Positions 51,346-63,185 are shown, counted from the first letter of the stretch. The stretch is DNA of 64,000 nt from Meconema thalassinum (GCA_946902985.2 OX336393.1:362434779-362498778), one strand, 5' to 3'. Translations and numbers: made by a program. Notes: generated from the letters alone by a model not told the origin.

Positions 51346-53174
51346 GAGGCTATTAGTATCAAAAGGAACAATCTCCACCTCTCTACATTTTACAGTAGGA
51401 GTAATTTTTTATCTAATGCATTTGTATCCACTCTATGTGGATGGTTTTTGTCTCATACATAAAGTAAGCGGTTGTATGCGAGTAGCCAAAGAAAACCAAG
51501 CATATGATTAATAGTTAATGAGATATTTTACATTTTATTTTGGAGATTGTCCCTTTTGATACTAACTGTAAGATTTTTGTGGACATTGCTCTATTTGATA
51601 TCAACATGCATGGAGATTGCTCTTTCTGTTATTGACATAGAAATATGTGATACCTACACTCCTTCTATTAGCATAAATGTCATTTACGGTAACAAAAAAG
51701 AGGAGAAATTTTTAAACTAAGGATAACTGTTGTAATGAAGTGCCCTTTAATTTTCAACACAAATTTACCGATTAAACAAAACTCATATGTAAATTAAGAA
51801 CACAACATTCCTTGATTTGAATTACAGCACCGAAGCTAATGAGAACACTGGACAAAATCACTCCGTGATCGATCTAATAATCCTCATTTCTACTTATTTT
51901 AATGTTGAAAATATTTTTAATGACACTAAGGGCACTCAGGCTATTCAGGTCCAGTTTAACAAAAACGTTAAGTTAGGCTAATTTGATAATTGTGCGACAA
52001 GTTGAAAAGCTAGAAGACCCGGAAAAGTGTCAAAATGTATTTATTGAATATCTCTATCATTTTGCAAAATTGTGAAAATTACTTCCAGATTAAATGATAT
52101 TTTTGAGAAACCTTGCTCAAAACGCTTGTTTTTTTAAAAGAACTTGTTCTACAGATTCAAATGAAATTAAGGTTAGATTGTTTTAATATATTCTTTAACT
52201 TCAAATTGTGGGAAGCAGATTTTCGAATTTCTAAAATCGGAAGTAGATATTTCGATTTTGATTTGACCATGTATGTGTTGACTCAAGCGCTCGTAGTTAT
52301 GTCTAAGCATTAGACCACATCCTTTGTTGTATGTACTACCCTACCAGTGAATTGTTGCCAGTGGTGGAAATCGGAACTAATGCACTCCGCACAGCCACAC
52401 GTCAGCGATAGACGTGCAGCAGTTGTTGCCAGCGAAACCTCATCGCATGTCTTGTGTGTGCATGGTTCGAGCTGGGTCGTGCGCTGTGCGGTGTGTTCAC
52501 ATTGTATGACTGTACATGTGTTCCCATTCTTGCCCCGCACCTGCCCGTGGCAGCCGTAACTTGGTGAGCTGATGTAATGTATACACAACAGTCCCGCTCT
52601 TCGTCTAGGGGTAACAATAATTTCCCTGACAGGGTAGTAGTTCACGAAATCTTCTTTCACAACAACTGATTTCCATTTCCTTGGATCTCGACTCCGATTC
52701 CTCGCTTTTGTGGGTGAGACAGGTGTCACGTTTTGCGGTACCGTATCCATCACAGAACACGTAGAAGAAAGTTACAGTTTGTTTTGATAGCATAATATGT
52801 TAGTCCACATTCATATAGTCTTAAAACACAAAAAATTCCTGCAATATAACCGCAAAACATGATAAATTGGCACACGTGAGCAGGACAGTCTCTCTTATCA
52901 CTCCATTGAACCAACATGGCAGCACTCACATGACCGGAACGGACGAAGCTGATTGGTGGTAGTGGAGATTGTCCCACTTGATTCCAACAGATGGCGGAGA
53001 TTGTTCTGTTTGAAAGCAACATTGTATTTTCATGCCCTGAAACGATGGGATTTTGTTCTTTTTGAAAGAAACAAACAGCATAGTGTGGTAGAGGGCTAGT
53101 TGCACAATACAACGGTGTCAGTAACTCAATTTCGATGAAATATGGAGATTGTTCCTTTTGATACTAATAGCCTC
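51346..53174. mobile_element. 1.83-kb element with 32-bp perfect terminal inverted repeats
   Basis: GAGGCTATTAGTATCAAAAG plus GAACAATCTCCA at 51346-51377 is the exact reverse complement of 53143-53174. Variants of the inner part, TGGAGATTGT(T/C)CC followed by TTTTGATACTAA, recur inside at about 51541, 51581 (weak), 51611, 52963, 52995 and 53046 (weak). The array is subterminal on both sides, as in many DNA transposons where such copies bind transposase. No convincing TSD was found (only TT on each side), and no transposase domain was recognised, so superfamily is open. Confidence 0.8.
52310..52753 (-). CDS. hypothetical 147-residue frame inside the TIR element
   Basis: The longest frame in the TIR element starts MMDTVPQNVTPVSPTKARNR, continues SRDPRKWKSVVVKED, and is basic at the N-terminus. 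The motif RNRSRDPRKWK recalls a basic R/K-rich, PxxWK segment seen near the start of some transposon-associated insect proteins. That is a memory-based impression. After about residue 50 the sequence is cysteine-rich without a pattern I recognise, and a neighbouring minus frame (52793-52605) overlaps it with a better-looking ERRFREL segment, suggesting a frameshift. Could equally be chance. Confidence 0.25.
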   Translation of the reverse strand: MMDTVPQNVTPVSPTKARNRSRDPRKWKSVVVKEDFVNYYPVREIIVTPRRRAGLLCIHYISSPSYGCHGQVRGKNGNTCTVIQCEHTAQRTTQLEPCTHKTCDEVSLATTAARLSLTCGCAECISSDFHHWQQFTGRVVHTTKDVV

Positions 53175-53298
53175 TTATATGACTCAATTATTTGACCTGA
53201 GGATCTCCTTAAGACCATAATGGATCCCTTGCCAAAGAAATGCAATGCCAATCAATGTAAAGAGTATAGGACAATTAGTTATATATGCCATATCACTA

Positions 53299-53924
53299 TA
53301 TCTCAGAAGAAAAACGTCCTTCTGTACACTACACTGGTGAGGCCAGCACTTTCATACGGTTGTGAAACTTGGGCGACATCATCAACGACAGAAGAGTCAA
53401 TATGTGTGTTTGAAAGAAAGGTACTTTGAAAAATTTAAGGACCCGTCTACAATAGCATGGATGGTAAGTGGGAGAGAAGAAAGAAAGAAAGAAAGAAAGA
53501 AAGAACGAAGACCTGTACTAGAGGTTTGGAAAGCCAGACATTGGACGAATATTGGGACAGAGGCGACTACAATGGTTTGGACACATCATACGAGCGGACG
53601 GATCCCTTTCTAAGAGAGTTCTCCAATCTCAACCCACGGGAAAACGCCCGAGAACACGCCCAAGAACACGATGGAAGGATCGAGTGACGGCGATCCTTCA
53701 AGAAGTGGAACAGACCGCCGTGGAGGATTATGCTAGAGACCGGAAAAGATGGAGTGCCTTCTGCAGCAAATACCTCCTCTTGTGATTGACTGACTTTCAT
53801 TTTATTGGATTTATTTGTTAGTGTTTTGCAATTAATTTTTTGGGTGTAATATTTGTAATATTTTCTTTTCCTGTTGTCCTTCTGCTGTAGGCCACAAAGG
53901 TCCGTTTAATGCCATAAATGATGA
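53299..53924 (+). mobile_element. second LINE, 5' truncated, nested
   Basis: Flanked by the 13-bp TSD TGCCATATCACTA at 53286-53298 and 53925-53937. Coding reads LLYTTLVRPALSYGCETWAT and then, after a GAAA run (53476-53505), RRLQWFGHIIRADGSLSKRV, KRPRTRPRTRWKDRVTAI and EDYARDRKRWSAFCSKY. This is the C-terminal part of ORF2. The 3' UTR ends AATGATGATGCC, similar to the GATGATG end of the LINE at 11160-12915. It is younger than its host LINE. Confidence 0.93.
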
Positions 53925-54555
53925 TGCCATATCACTAAATCATTGACGAGAATAGTGCTAAGAAGAATAGAAAGCAAAATATAGGATAATATAGCAGAGG
54001 AACAAATCGGATTCAGAAGAGGAAGAGGTACCAGAGATGCAATTGGGTGTCTGTGGATAATGATAGATTATTTAAAGTAAAAAGGTTAATGTATGTTAGT
54101 TTTGTCTACTGGTAAAAGGCATTTGATAGATTTGACTGGTGTATGCTGATGTAGATTCTGAAAGATACTGGTATAGATTGGAAGGATAGAAGCTTGATAA
54201 AGCAATTGTATATGGGCCAGAAGTGATAGTTCGAGTAGAAGATGAAGAAGCTGAAGAGGTAGGTAGGCTATTGAAAGAGGTGTGAGACAGGGTTGCTCTA
54301 TGTCACCAACACTTTTCAATATATATATGCCGGAAAGCTAATAAATAAGGCCTTGGAAAAATCAAACGGACTTGTAGTGAGAGGAGAAAGTATAAAATCC
54401 ATCAAGTATTGCTGATCAAATGGCTGTTTTAGCAGAAACGGAGGAACAGATCCAGGTAATGATGGAGAATATTTTAATTGCTGGTAAAGATTTTGGAATG
54501 AAAATAAACGTTACCAAGACCAAAGTAATGAGAGTAGGATAAGAAGAAGACACAT

Positions 54556-54996
54556 GTTGGTTGGTTCCTTAGGATGATGATAATGATGATAATTGCTGTT
54601 TTGAGGGGTTTAACATCTAGGTTATCGGCCCCTTCCTTATTTTAGGAGCTGCGACAACGTAGTCATGTAGCGCCGTGTACCTTGCGTGTGTGTGGAATTT
54701 GTCTGATAACCGGTGTTAATTATGATGGCTGTATTAGTGTGTACTATCTGTGATTCAGGTAAGTACTGTAGATCCTACTTTTGCTAACAAATGCCACCGT
54801 CCACGACACCTAGTTGCGAACTTGGGTACTAGATTCCATCGCAGCCAGCACTTGGCGGCGAACGTAGGAACTAATATAGCGTTATCAAATCTAACCTGCA
54901 AATTTTAGCTTTACAAAAGTTTGGTTAGTAGAAGGTTCTTTTACATGCCATAAATGTATGACATGAGCCCGTCGCTTTTACTTCCCCTCTGAAGAA
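54556..54996 (-). mobile_element. SINE C with tail 1, minus strand, head lost, nested in LINE
   Basis: Reverse tail starts TTGGTTGGTTCCTTAGG, with an insert of GAT repeats (54574-54600), then GGAGCTGCGACAACGTAGTC, ATTATGATGGCTGTATTAGT, GGCGGCGAACGTAGGAACTA and CTTTTACTTCCCCTCTGAAG. It stops before the tRNA-like head. AGAAGAC, at 54545-54551 and 54997-55003, is a possible short TSD, and the LINE frame resumes beyond it. Confidence 0.88.
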
Positions 54997-55734
54997 AGAA
55001 GACTTATAACAATAGATGGAATAGTATTAAACCAGGTTCAATCATTCCAGTATTTAGGAAGCTAGATAAGCTACAGCGGAAGTTGTGCAGAAGAAGTGAG
55101 ACGCAGATTCCCCATGGGGAAGAGAGCCTCCGGAAGAGTGAAAGGTTTATTAACAGTCAGTAACACACCGATCAAACTTAGGAAGAGGTTTGCAAAATGT
55201 TTTGAGTTGAGTGTGGTGTCATATGGTTCGGAAACATGGACGATAAGACAGATATGTATTTAGTAAGGTTGAAATGTGGTTATGGAGAAGAATGGAGAAC
55301 GTGATATGGACCGATAGAATGAGAAATGAGGAGGTGTTAAGAAGGGTAGAAGAGAAGAGGAGAGGAGTTTCATGAGGATGATACAGAAGAGGAAGACATC
55401 TTGGATGGGTCACATACTACTTAGGAATTGTCTACTACAAAGAATCATGGAAGGAAAAGTTGAAGGAAAGAGAGGGAGAGGAAGAAGAAGATTTGGAATG
55501 TTAACAGACGTGAAGGGGGAAGAAGTTACAAGCAAATGGAAGAAGATGCTCAGGACAGAGAGAAATGGAGGACGTCCAGTTGAAACCTGTCTGCGCACAG
55601 ATCTACTGAAAGAAGAAGGTGTCTATAAATTTATAAAAATAACCATAATACTACTACTACTACTAATAATAATAATCAAATAATCAAATAATATTACTAC
55701 TAATAATACTTCTACTAAAACTAATAACAATACT

Positions 55735-56125
55735 GCTTGCCACGGTGGGTGAGTGGTTATCGTATCAGATTACTAACCTCAAGCTTGCAGGTTCACATCC
55801 TGGCCGCGGTAAGTGATTTTTGAAAGGCGGCAAAAATCACGACATGTATGTCATATGATCTTGGCATGTTAAAGAACCCATTTGAATTCAGCAGGCCGTG
55901 TTCATAATGGCAAATTTAATCTCGGGATTTCCGCCAACACAAAGTTCCTCATTTATCTACTAGAAAGCGCTATAATATCAAGAAGCTTAGATATCTAACC
56001 TCCTTGTCTTTCATAGTGCTTCAAGGAACAACACATTTCGTCGTGTAAGCTTCCCTCTGGGTGTCAAATAACATAGCTTGCACCCGGCATCCGAGGCCAT
56101 ACGATATTATTATTTATTTATTTAT
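55735..56125 (+). mobile_element. SINE A copy 2
   Basis: GCCACGGTGGGTGAGTGGTT, GCAGGTTCACATCCTGGCCG, CATGTTAAAGAACCCATTTG, TTTCCGCCAACACAAAGTTC, CTTTCATAGTGCTTCAAGGA, GGCATCCGAGGCCATACGAT, then ATTATT/TTTA tail. It is better preserved at its 3' end than copy 1. Confidence 0.92.
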
Positions 56126-56424
56126 TATAATAATAACAATACTATAACTAATAATAGTCCAATAATAAGTAGCGAGAGCTCTCGCATGTGTATAAACCAC
56201 CCGCCGTGATTTATCTTTTTGTACTTGACGCGACACAGTTCTGGCAAGGTTATTCGTGTTTTTTATTTGTTAAAAAGCACAAGTTGATTTTTCAAGGAAT
56301 ACAATATGTTTCCCGTACTATTGAGACAATTTGGATGATTTGGGTACAGACCGCACCTTCTAACTCCCTCTAGTTTAAAAGTTTGCGTTTTTTGAAACAC
56401 ACCTTAGCACTTCATTCGCATATG

Positions 56425-56645
56425 ACGTTATTAACTTAACGTCCCTTATAACTACTGCGGTTTTTAGAGACGCCAGGGTGCCAGAGTTTTGCCCCAAAGG
56501 AGATCTTAAACATACCAGTAAATCTACTGACACGGCTCCTTTGCATTTGCGAACCCTCAAATGCCAACTGACTGCGGAAGAATTTAGTCCTGCAACCTTG
56601 GGTGCATCAGGCGATAGCGTTACCGTTGCACCACGCGACCAGTCT
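56425..56645 (-). mobile_element. SINE G, minus strand
   Basis: TTAACGTCCCTTATAACTAC, GACGCCAGGGTGCCAGAGTT, ACCAGTAAATCTACTGACAC, TTTGCATTTGCGAACCCTCA, then the head end CGTTGCACCACGCGACCAGT. Confidence 0.85.
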
Positions 56646-56649
56646 TACA

Positions 56650-57200
56650 CTAAAGGCTACTGCACACATCCATAATATATAATGTAGGTCTGAAGCCAAG
56701 TTTCTCAAGGACCCTGTAATGGATTGAAGCGTTTCTCGATTGCATGTATGTAACAGCATAAGGAAACAAAGCCTGGGGAAGCAGGTATTTCATATTCAAG
56801 TGATTAATGGATTCTAGAAGATATATGGTGGCCTGTCTAAAGAACAAGTGACTTGGCAGCGATTAAGTAGTGGCCTGATCACTATAAACTCAAGTATATT
56901 GAGAACAGTGTTGGTGGACTGACATTAATGACCCGTACACTTGAACCTTACTGTAACCTTTCAAGTCGATCACCAGTTAAACATTAATTTCACTACCCCT
57001 TTACTGGAATATTCATCTCTAATAGTACATTATGCAACGAGCCTATTATGGCAATAATTAAGACATGAGTATGTTTATAAAAAGGGGGAAGCGAATTTTA
57101 TGATTTCCATACGAGTGTCTAAATTACCGTTATAGGCGAGTTGCATAGGACTGTTTGTGTTCGACGATAATTAGTTACAACTATTTTATCTTCGAACATA
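56650..57200. other. no gene recognised
   Basis: Ordinary AT-rich sequence between SINE G and the Helitron. Confidence 0.4.
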
Positions 57201-57201
57201 A

Positions 57202-60200
57202 TCTTATATATAAAAGTGAAAGTCTGTATGTATGTGGGCATGTGGGTGGGTCTGTTCCGTATACAAATCTACACCGTTCCAGCAATCTCAACCAAATTTT
57301 GCATACACATAGTTTAGGACCCAGAAGGAACCGCTGGCTACATGAATTTTCGATAGTCTAGCTCATTCTTCTGATTTCGGTCCTTTTGCACTCAATCACA
57401 GGCTAATCAAATCATAAAATATACTCATGAAGGAATGGCAAGGCGGATAGTTTCCATGGCAACATAGCTCAAGTCGAGACACGGCCGACTGGATGCCATT
57501 TGCGCTCTGCACTACCGGTATAGAAAATGAGGATCTTTACTTGAAATCACGTTAGTTACTCAACTTCTCACACAGCACTGTCAACCGAGTTTAGCATAAC
57601 AAAGACTTGACACTATCTTCTACTATATATTTGTCAATTACCACTCACTCACTCATTCATTCATCACGAAATCTCAGAAACCATCAAACGGATTGGAATG
57701 AAATTTGGTATGCAGCTTCCCCAAGGGCCGCAAATGCCCACTAAGAGAGGATTTTTGGATATTCTGGTTCTAAAGGGGTGTTAAGGGGGTAGACCTGCAT
57801 TTCATTGAACAGCAATATCTCCCGATTGGTTTCATTGGGGGATGTGATACTCGGCACATAAACTCATCATTAAAAATAAGAAGACACGAGTCGGAGGGTT
57901 TTTCGATGTTGTGTATATTATGAGGTGAAAGGGGTGAAAAGTGGGGATTGAAAGATTCCTAACGGAGCGTGTATCTCTTAAACGACATAGGCGAGGAGTT
58001 TGAAACTCAGCGGGAAAAAATCAGCATAAAAATAAGTAAATATGTGTTTGACCGTTTTATCATAAATCAAAACTAAGGAGCCCATGGGGAGGGGTGAAAT
58101 TCTGGAGGAGGGAGGGGGGGGTGAGAAACAGGAAAGAAAGTGTCCTAACTGATTGACTGACTGACTCACTCATCAAACTCAGGGGGAAAAACTGCTTTAA
58201 AATAAGTAAATAGCTGTTCGACAGTTTTTTTTTCATAAATCAAATTTAAGGGGTTCTTGGGGAGGGGTGAAATTCTGAAAAAAGAAAATTGAAAGAAAAT
58301 GTCCTGACTCACTCACTCACTCACTCACTCACTCATCATCGCCCAGCCAAAATTATTGAAGTTAGAAACATGACAGTTTGGGGATATGTTCATTGTATTT
58401 CAAAACAGTCTACTAAGGGAGGATTTTCGGATATTCAGGTTCTGGAGGGGTCTTAATGGGGTTAAACCTGCATATCATTGAATAACAATATCTCCCGATT
58501 GGTTTCATTGGGGGATGTGATACACGGCATATAAACTCATCATTAAAAAGTAAGATACGTGTCGGAGGGTTTATCGATGTGGTGTATATTATGAGGTGAA
58601 AGGGGTGAACAGTAGGGATTTAAAGATTCCTAACGGAGAGTGTATGTCTTAAACGACATAGGCGAGGAGTTTGAAACTCAGCGGAAATAATTCAGCATAA
58701 AAATAAGTAAATATGTGTTTGACCGTTTTTTCATAAATCCAATTTAAGAGGCCCATGGGGAGGGGTGAAATTCTGTGGGGGGGGGGGGACAGGAAAGAAA
58801 ATGTCCTAACTGATTGACTGACTGACTGACTCATCAAACTCAGGGGGAAAAACTGCTTTAAAGTAAGTAAATAGCTGTTCGACAGTTTTTTTATCAATCA
58901 AATTGAAGGGGTTCATCGGGAGGGGTGAAATTCTGAAGGGAAAAAATGAAAGAAAATGTCCTGACTCATTCACTCACTCATCATCGCCCAGCCAAAAATA
59001 TTGAAGTTGGAAGCATGGCATTTTGGGGATATGTTCGTTGTATGTCAAAACCGTACACTAAGGGAGGATTTTTGGATATTCAGGCTCTAAAGGGGTCTTA
59101 AGGGGGTTAAACCTGAATTTCATTGAATAACAATATCTCACGAGTGGTTTCGTTTGTGGATGTGATACTCGGCATATATACTAATCATTAAAAATAAGCA
59201 GACATGTGTCGAAGGGTTTTTCGATGTGGTGTATTATTATGAGGTGAAAGGGGTGAAAAGTAGGGGTTGAAGGATTTCTAACGGAGCGTGTAGGCCTATC
59301 TCTTAAACGACATAGGCGAGAAATTTGAAACGCAGCGAAAAACATCAGCTAAAAAGATAAGTAAATCGGTGTTCGACCGTTTTTTCATAAATTAATTTAA
59401 GGGGCCAATGGAGTGGGGTGAAATTCTGGGGGGAAAAGGAGAGAAAGTGTCCTAACTGACTAACTCACTCACTCACCAAACTCAGGGGAAAAAGACAGCT
59501 TTAGAAATAAGTTAATAGGTGTATAAGCGTTTTTTCATCAATCCAATTTAAGGGGCCCATGGGGAGGGGTGAAATTCTGGTAAAAATAATTGAAAGAAAA
59601 TGTCCTGTCTGACTCACTCACTCATCACGCCCAGCGAAAACTATTAAAGTTGGAAAAATGAAATTTTGGGAATATGTTCGCTGTATGTCGAAAACGTCAA
59701 CTAAGGAATGATTTTTGTTTATTCGGTTATTAAAGAGATGTTAAGGGGTAAACGTGCATTTCAATGAATAACGATATGTCATGAGTTGTTTCTTAGGGGA
59801 TGTGATATTCGGTATATAAACTAATCATTAAAAATAATCAGACATATGCCTAAGGGTTTATCGATGTGGTATATATTATGAGGTGATAGGGGTGAATATT
59901 GGGGGTTGAGGGATTCTTGACGGAGCGTGTATCTCTTAAAGGAAATAGGCGAGAAGTTTGAAATTCGGCGGAAAAAGAACAGCTTAAAATACAAGTAAAT
60001 GGGTGTTCGACTGTTTTTTTTTTCATAAATCCAATTTAAGGGGCCCTTGGAGAGAGGTGAAATTCTGCGGAAAAAAAAACAGGAAAGAAAGTGTCCTAAC
60101 TGATTGACTCACTTACTCACTCATCAAACTCAGGGGGAAAACAGCTTTAAATAAGTAAATAGGTGTTCGACCGTTTGTTTCATAAATCCAATTTAAGGGG

Positions 60201-60631
60201 TTCATGGGGAGGGGTGAAATTATCAAAAATAAATGAAAGGAAATGTCCTGACTGACTCACTCACTCATCATAGCCCAGTCAAAATTATTAAAGTTAGAAA
60301 CATGAAATTTTGGGGATATGTTCGTTGTATGTCGAAAACGTCCACTAAGGAAAGAGTTTTGAATATTCAGGTTCTAAATAGGTGTTAAGGGGGGTAAACG
60401 TGCATTTCATTGAATAACAATATCTCACGAGCGGTTTCATTTGGGGATGTGATACTTGGCATATATACTAATCAATAAAACTAAGCTGACACATGTCTAA
60501 TGGTTTTTCGATGTAGTGTATATTATGAGGTGAAAGGGATGAAAAGTGGGGGTTGAAAGATTCCTAACGGACCCTGTATCTCTTAAACGACTTAGGCGAG
60601 GAGTTTGAAACTCGGAGGAAATCAATCAGCT

Positions 60632-60662
<31 letters not shown>

Positions 60663-61444
60663 AAAATAAATATGTGTTCGACCGTTTTTTTCATAAATCC
60701 AATTTAAGGGGCCTATGGGGAGGGGTGAAATTCTGGAAGAAAAACGTCCCCTAAGGAAGGATTTTTGGATGTTCACTCTCATCGACCAACCCAAACGATT
60801 AAAGTTAGAAGAATGATATTTTGGGGATATGTTTGTTGTGTGTCGAAAACGTCTACCAAGGAGGGATTTTTGGATATTCAGGTTCTAAAGGGGTGTTAAT
60901 GGGGTTAAACCTGCATTTCATTGAATAACAATATGACACGACTATGACGCGAGCGAAGCGAGGCTAAAAATGAGATGATGTGCGTCTATGTATTACTCAA
61001 TCACGCAAGTACCACTGGTCCGATTTACATGAATTTTACATGGAAGTAGCTGATTTACCTGGTTAACATATAGGTTACTTATGATTTCAATACTTTGTAC
61101 TATTTAAAGATGGCGACCATTTTAGTGACTTCACTACACCCTTTGGTTTAAAACTTTCATATTTCCATTTCAAATACAAAGAGAACGCTAAGAAATAGCA
61201 AACTTTTGATGGTATGTACGAGGTTAAAAATTACATTTTCTATCCGAAAGGTATCTCCAACCGTTAGCGAGTTTAACCTAAATTTGTGCTATAAAACACG
61301 GTCAACGCCGAGCGGTGTAGTTGGACAAAATGTTCCATCCTTAATCTCCCTCTGCGCAGCACCTCGCCTATCCCCTGTTTTAACTGTCACCTTCATATTT
61401 TAATTTATTTATGACGCGTAGCGAAGCACGGGTACTTCAGCTAG
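57202..61444 (+). mobile_element. Helitron, both ends present, 4.24 kb, non-autonomous
   Basis: The 5' end is TCTTATATATAAAAGTGAAA, preceded by A (57201). The 3' end is GTAGCGAAGCACGGGTACTT then CAGCTAG, followed by T (61445). TC...CTAG between A and T is the Helitron signature. The interior is tandem ~645-bp units, with CAATATCTC-type landmarks at about 57822, 58487, 59129, 59772 and 60418 and a short last unit ending at 60929. Each unit carries two sub-repeats with GGGGAGGGGTGAAATTCT and GTCCT(A/G)ACTGA followed by CACTCACTCA-type runs. After the array comes ACGACTATGACGCGAGCGAA and a 500-bp unique end shared with 5241-5761. No Rep or helicase coding is visible. Confidence 0.9.
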
Positions 61445-61445
61445 T

Positions 61446-62035
61446 TATTCATAAATATCTGTCGAGATTTCACCAGTTTTATGTACTGAATAGAGCGCAT
61501 GGGACGTAGAGAATACCATGGCCTCCTGGAATACCCCACTATGACACTAGAAGCAGTGAACTTTGAAATACAAGGCCGTGGACGTCAGCGCAGGTGCGAT
61601 GCTATCCTTACCTAATTGGTCACACAACAGTTTCTTGATCTCTGATTGTTTGGAGAAACTGTTTCATAATGAAAAATAGTGTTATAATGAGCCTCATTAT
61701 GGGACAATTTTCTGACATATAATGTTTACATTTCGACATCGTCGAACATAAAGATAATATGAACACTTATAATCTCTTATTGGACAACGTTTAACTCATA
61801 AACTGTGGTTGGTAGTAACAGCTTTAGTTAACTAAATTGCCTGCATGATCTGGTTTATATATAGTCGCCCATCAACGTAGCGGAATACATTCAGTCACAC
61901 TACATGATTGCATTGTGATCCAAGGATTGAATCCCTGCGCTGAAATCGGCCATCTTGACTTTCAAACTGATCGATCAAATATAGCCTAGTTTGTAGATTA
62001 AGGCATTACTGTTAAAATTTAGATCGTAGACTTTC
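61446..62035. other. no gene recognised
   Basis: AT-rich with no motif that I recognise. It may include decayed Penelope-like sequence. Confidence 0.35.
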
Positions 62036-62039
62036 ACGG

Positions 62040-62365
62040 CCGGTGTCTAGTTTATCATCTAGGCTTACATGATGGAGCCGCGTCGTATATCGGTGATTAT
62101 TTCCCGAGCAATAGCTGAACATGCTGACGTCACGAGACACGCCATCGAATTTGATAAGGTCGAAACTGTTGCCAAAATTCCCGGATATCAAAACAGGTTA
62201 ATTATAGAGGTCGTGAAGCATCCCAATAATTTCAATCGTGAAGATGGTTTCAAACTTAGCAACATTTGGAAAGTTCTTCTAGCGCGCAACTGCCAAGGGC
62301 ACGGACCAATCAGGGAGCAGCGTGACGACAATGCAGGGCAAGCTAGCACCTCTGACTGGTAATAA
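62040..62365 (+). mobile_element. Penelope-like element, GIY-YIG C-terminal remnant
   Basis: The 97-codon frame (62069-62362) reads PRRISVIISRAIAEHADVTR, HAIEFDKVETVAKIPGYQNR, LIIEVVKHPNNFNREDGFKL and SNIWKVLL. The AxAEHxxxxxHxIxF, R.xxExxxIxKHxxNxNR(E/D)xG and W pattern is what I know from the C-terminal part of the GIY-YIG endonuclease domain of Penelope-like retroelements. The N-terminal half of the domain and the reverse transcriptase are missing. AEH, the E of IIEV and the N-rich end are the likely conserved residues. An inverted partial copy lies at 62645-62682. Confidence 0.7.
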
Positions 62366-62436
62366 CCGTTAGTTTGAGTACGGACACCAACTCGTACCTA
62401 CCCATGATTAAGGCTAAGGAAGGAAGCATGTAGGCT

Positions 62437-62612
62437 AGTTTAACGTGACCGTTAATCTCGCGATCATGAGCCACGGGACCTCCTTTTTACGTGGAATCCG
62501 AACCACAGGACATGGCATTTCACTTCGAAAATCGCACATGCATTGATCGGGAATCGAACCTGGTCCGCCTTGGTGAGGCGCGTACAGTTTGACCGCTGTG
62601 CCACCATGCCCC
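62437..62612 (-). mobile_element. SINE B, minus strand
   Basis: GTGACCGTTAATCTCGCGAT, GAGCCACGGGACCTCCTTTT, GATCGGGAATCGAACCTGGT, TTTGACCGCTGTGCCACCAT. It sits between the Penelope-like fragment and its inverted piece. Confidence 0.92.
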
Positions 62613-62644
62613 CGTGATTAAGGCTGCTGCAATGACAGCCGAAA

Positions 62645-62682
62645 CCTCGGGTAATAATCACCGATATACGACACGGCTCCAT
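62645..62682 (-). repeat. inverted copy of the Penelope-like fragment start
   Basis: The reverse complement, GATGGAGCCGTGTCGTATAT and CGGTGATTATTACCCGAGG, matches 62071-62108 at all but about two positions. Confidence 0.85.
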
Positions 62683-62689
62683 CCTGTAT

Positions 62690-63185
62690 GTCTATATGAT
62701 ATACTGTTAAAATTATTTATGTTTTTGGGCTATTGCCGTGTGAAAATAAAATTTAAATACCAGACGTTCCGAGAGGAACCTTGCCTCGATCTTCAATGGA
62801 ATTAAAACAATGTGGCCAAAGAAAGTGTGTTAATGAGATTACAAAAATCTACAGAAATCCCTCTGTTCGTCACCAGAGAGCAGCCGCCATAAAATACTGT
62901 ATGGAGCTTGGTAGAAAAACGCGCCATATTAATTAGAACTGTGAACAGAGTAGTAAGGAAGGGGTAGGTAAAAGGGGTGGGGGAAAAATTGGGACTCCTC
63001 TAAGATTGAGGATGTCCAAATAAGGAGAAAAGGGAGAGGGATGGATATAAGGAAACAGATACAAAAGGGAAGTGTATCAGTACGATACCCAACGTCGTAC
63101 AGGCAAAGGTGAAAAAACACAGTGACGAACGAAGGAGATCAAATCATGGCCCTGTAGCCATAGTTCCTTATCTTTAGTCCAGGGG
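62690..63185. other. no gene recognised
   Basis: AG-rich in 62945-63080. No coding supported. Confidence 0.4.

Larger units (their letters stand above)
53225..55690 (+). mobile_element. LINE relic, split by a second LINE and a SINE C
   Basis: Host pieces, in order. 53225-53285: NANQCKEYRTISYIC, the RT N-side YRxIS motif. 53938-54544: SLTRIVLRRIESKI, GFRRGRGTRDAIG, a motif A-like KAFDRFDW, GCSMSPTLFNIY (motif B) and MKINVTKTKVMRVG. 55004-55690: TIDGIVLNQVQSFQYLGS, SYGSETWTI, MRNEEVLRRVEEKRR, RKTSWMGHILLRNCLLQRIM and KRGRGRRRFGML. Domain order is correct across the gaps, so this was one element. The catalytic box is damaged (KYC-stop where YADD is expected), and many frameshifts are present. 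The 3' end runs into ACT/AAT-rich sequence. Confidence 0.92.

Noticed and set aside
52310..52753. Host gene exon in the TIR element
   Set aside because: Only a short basic motif is suggestive, frames are broken, and there are no supported splice sites; kept as a low-confidence hypothetical frame only.
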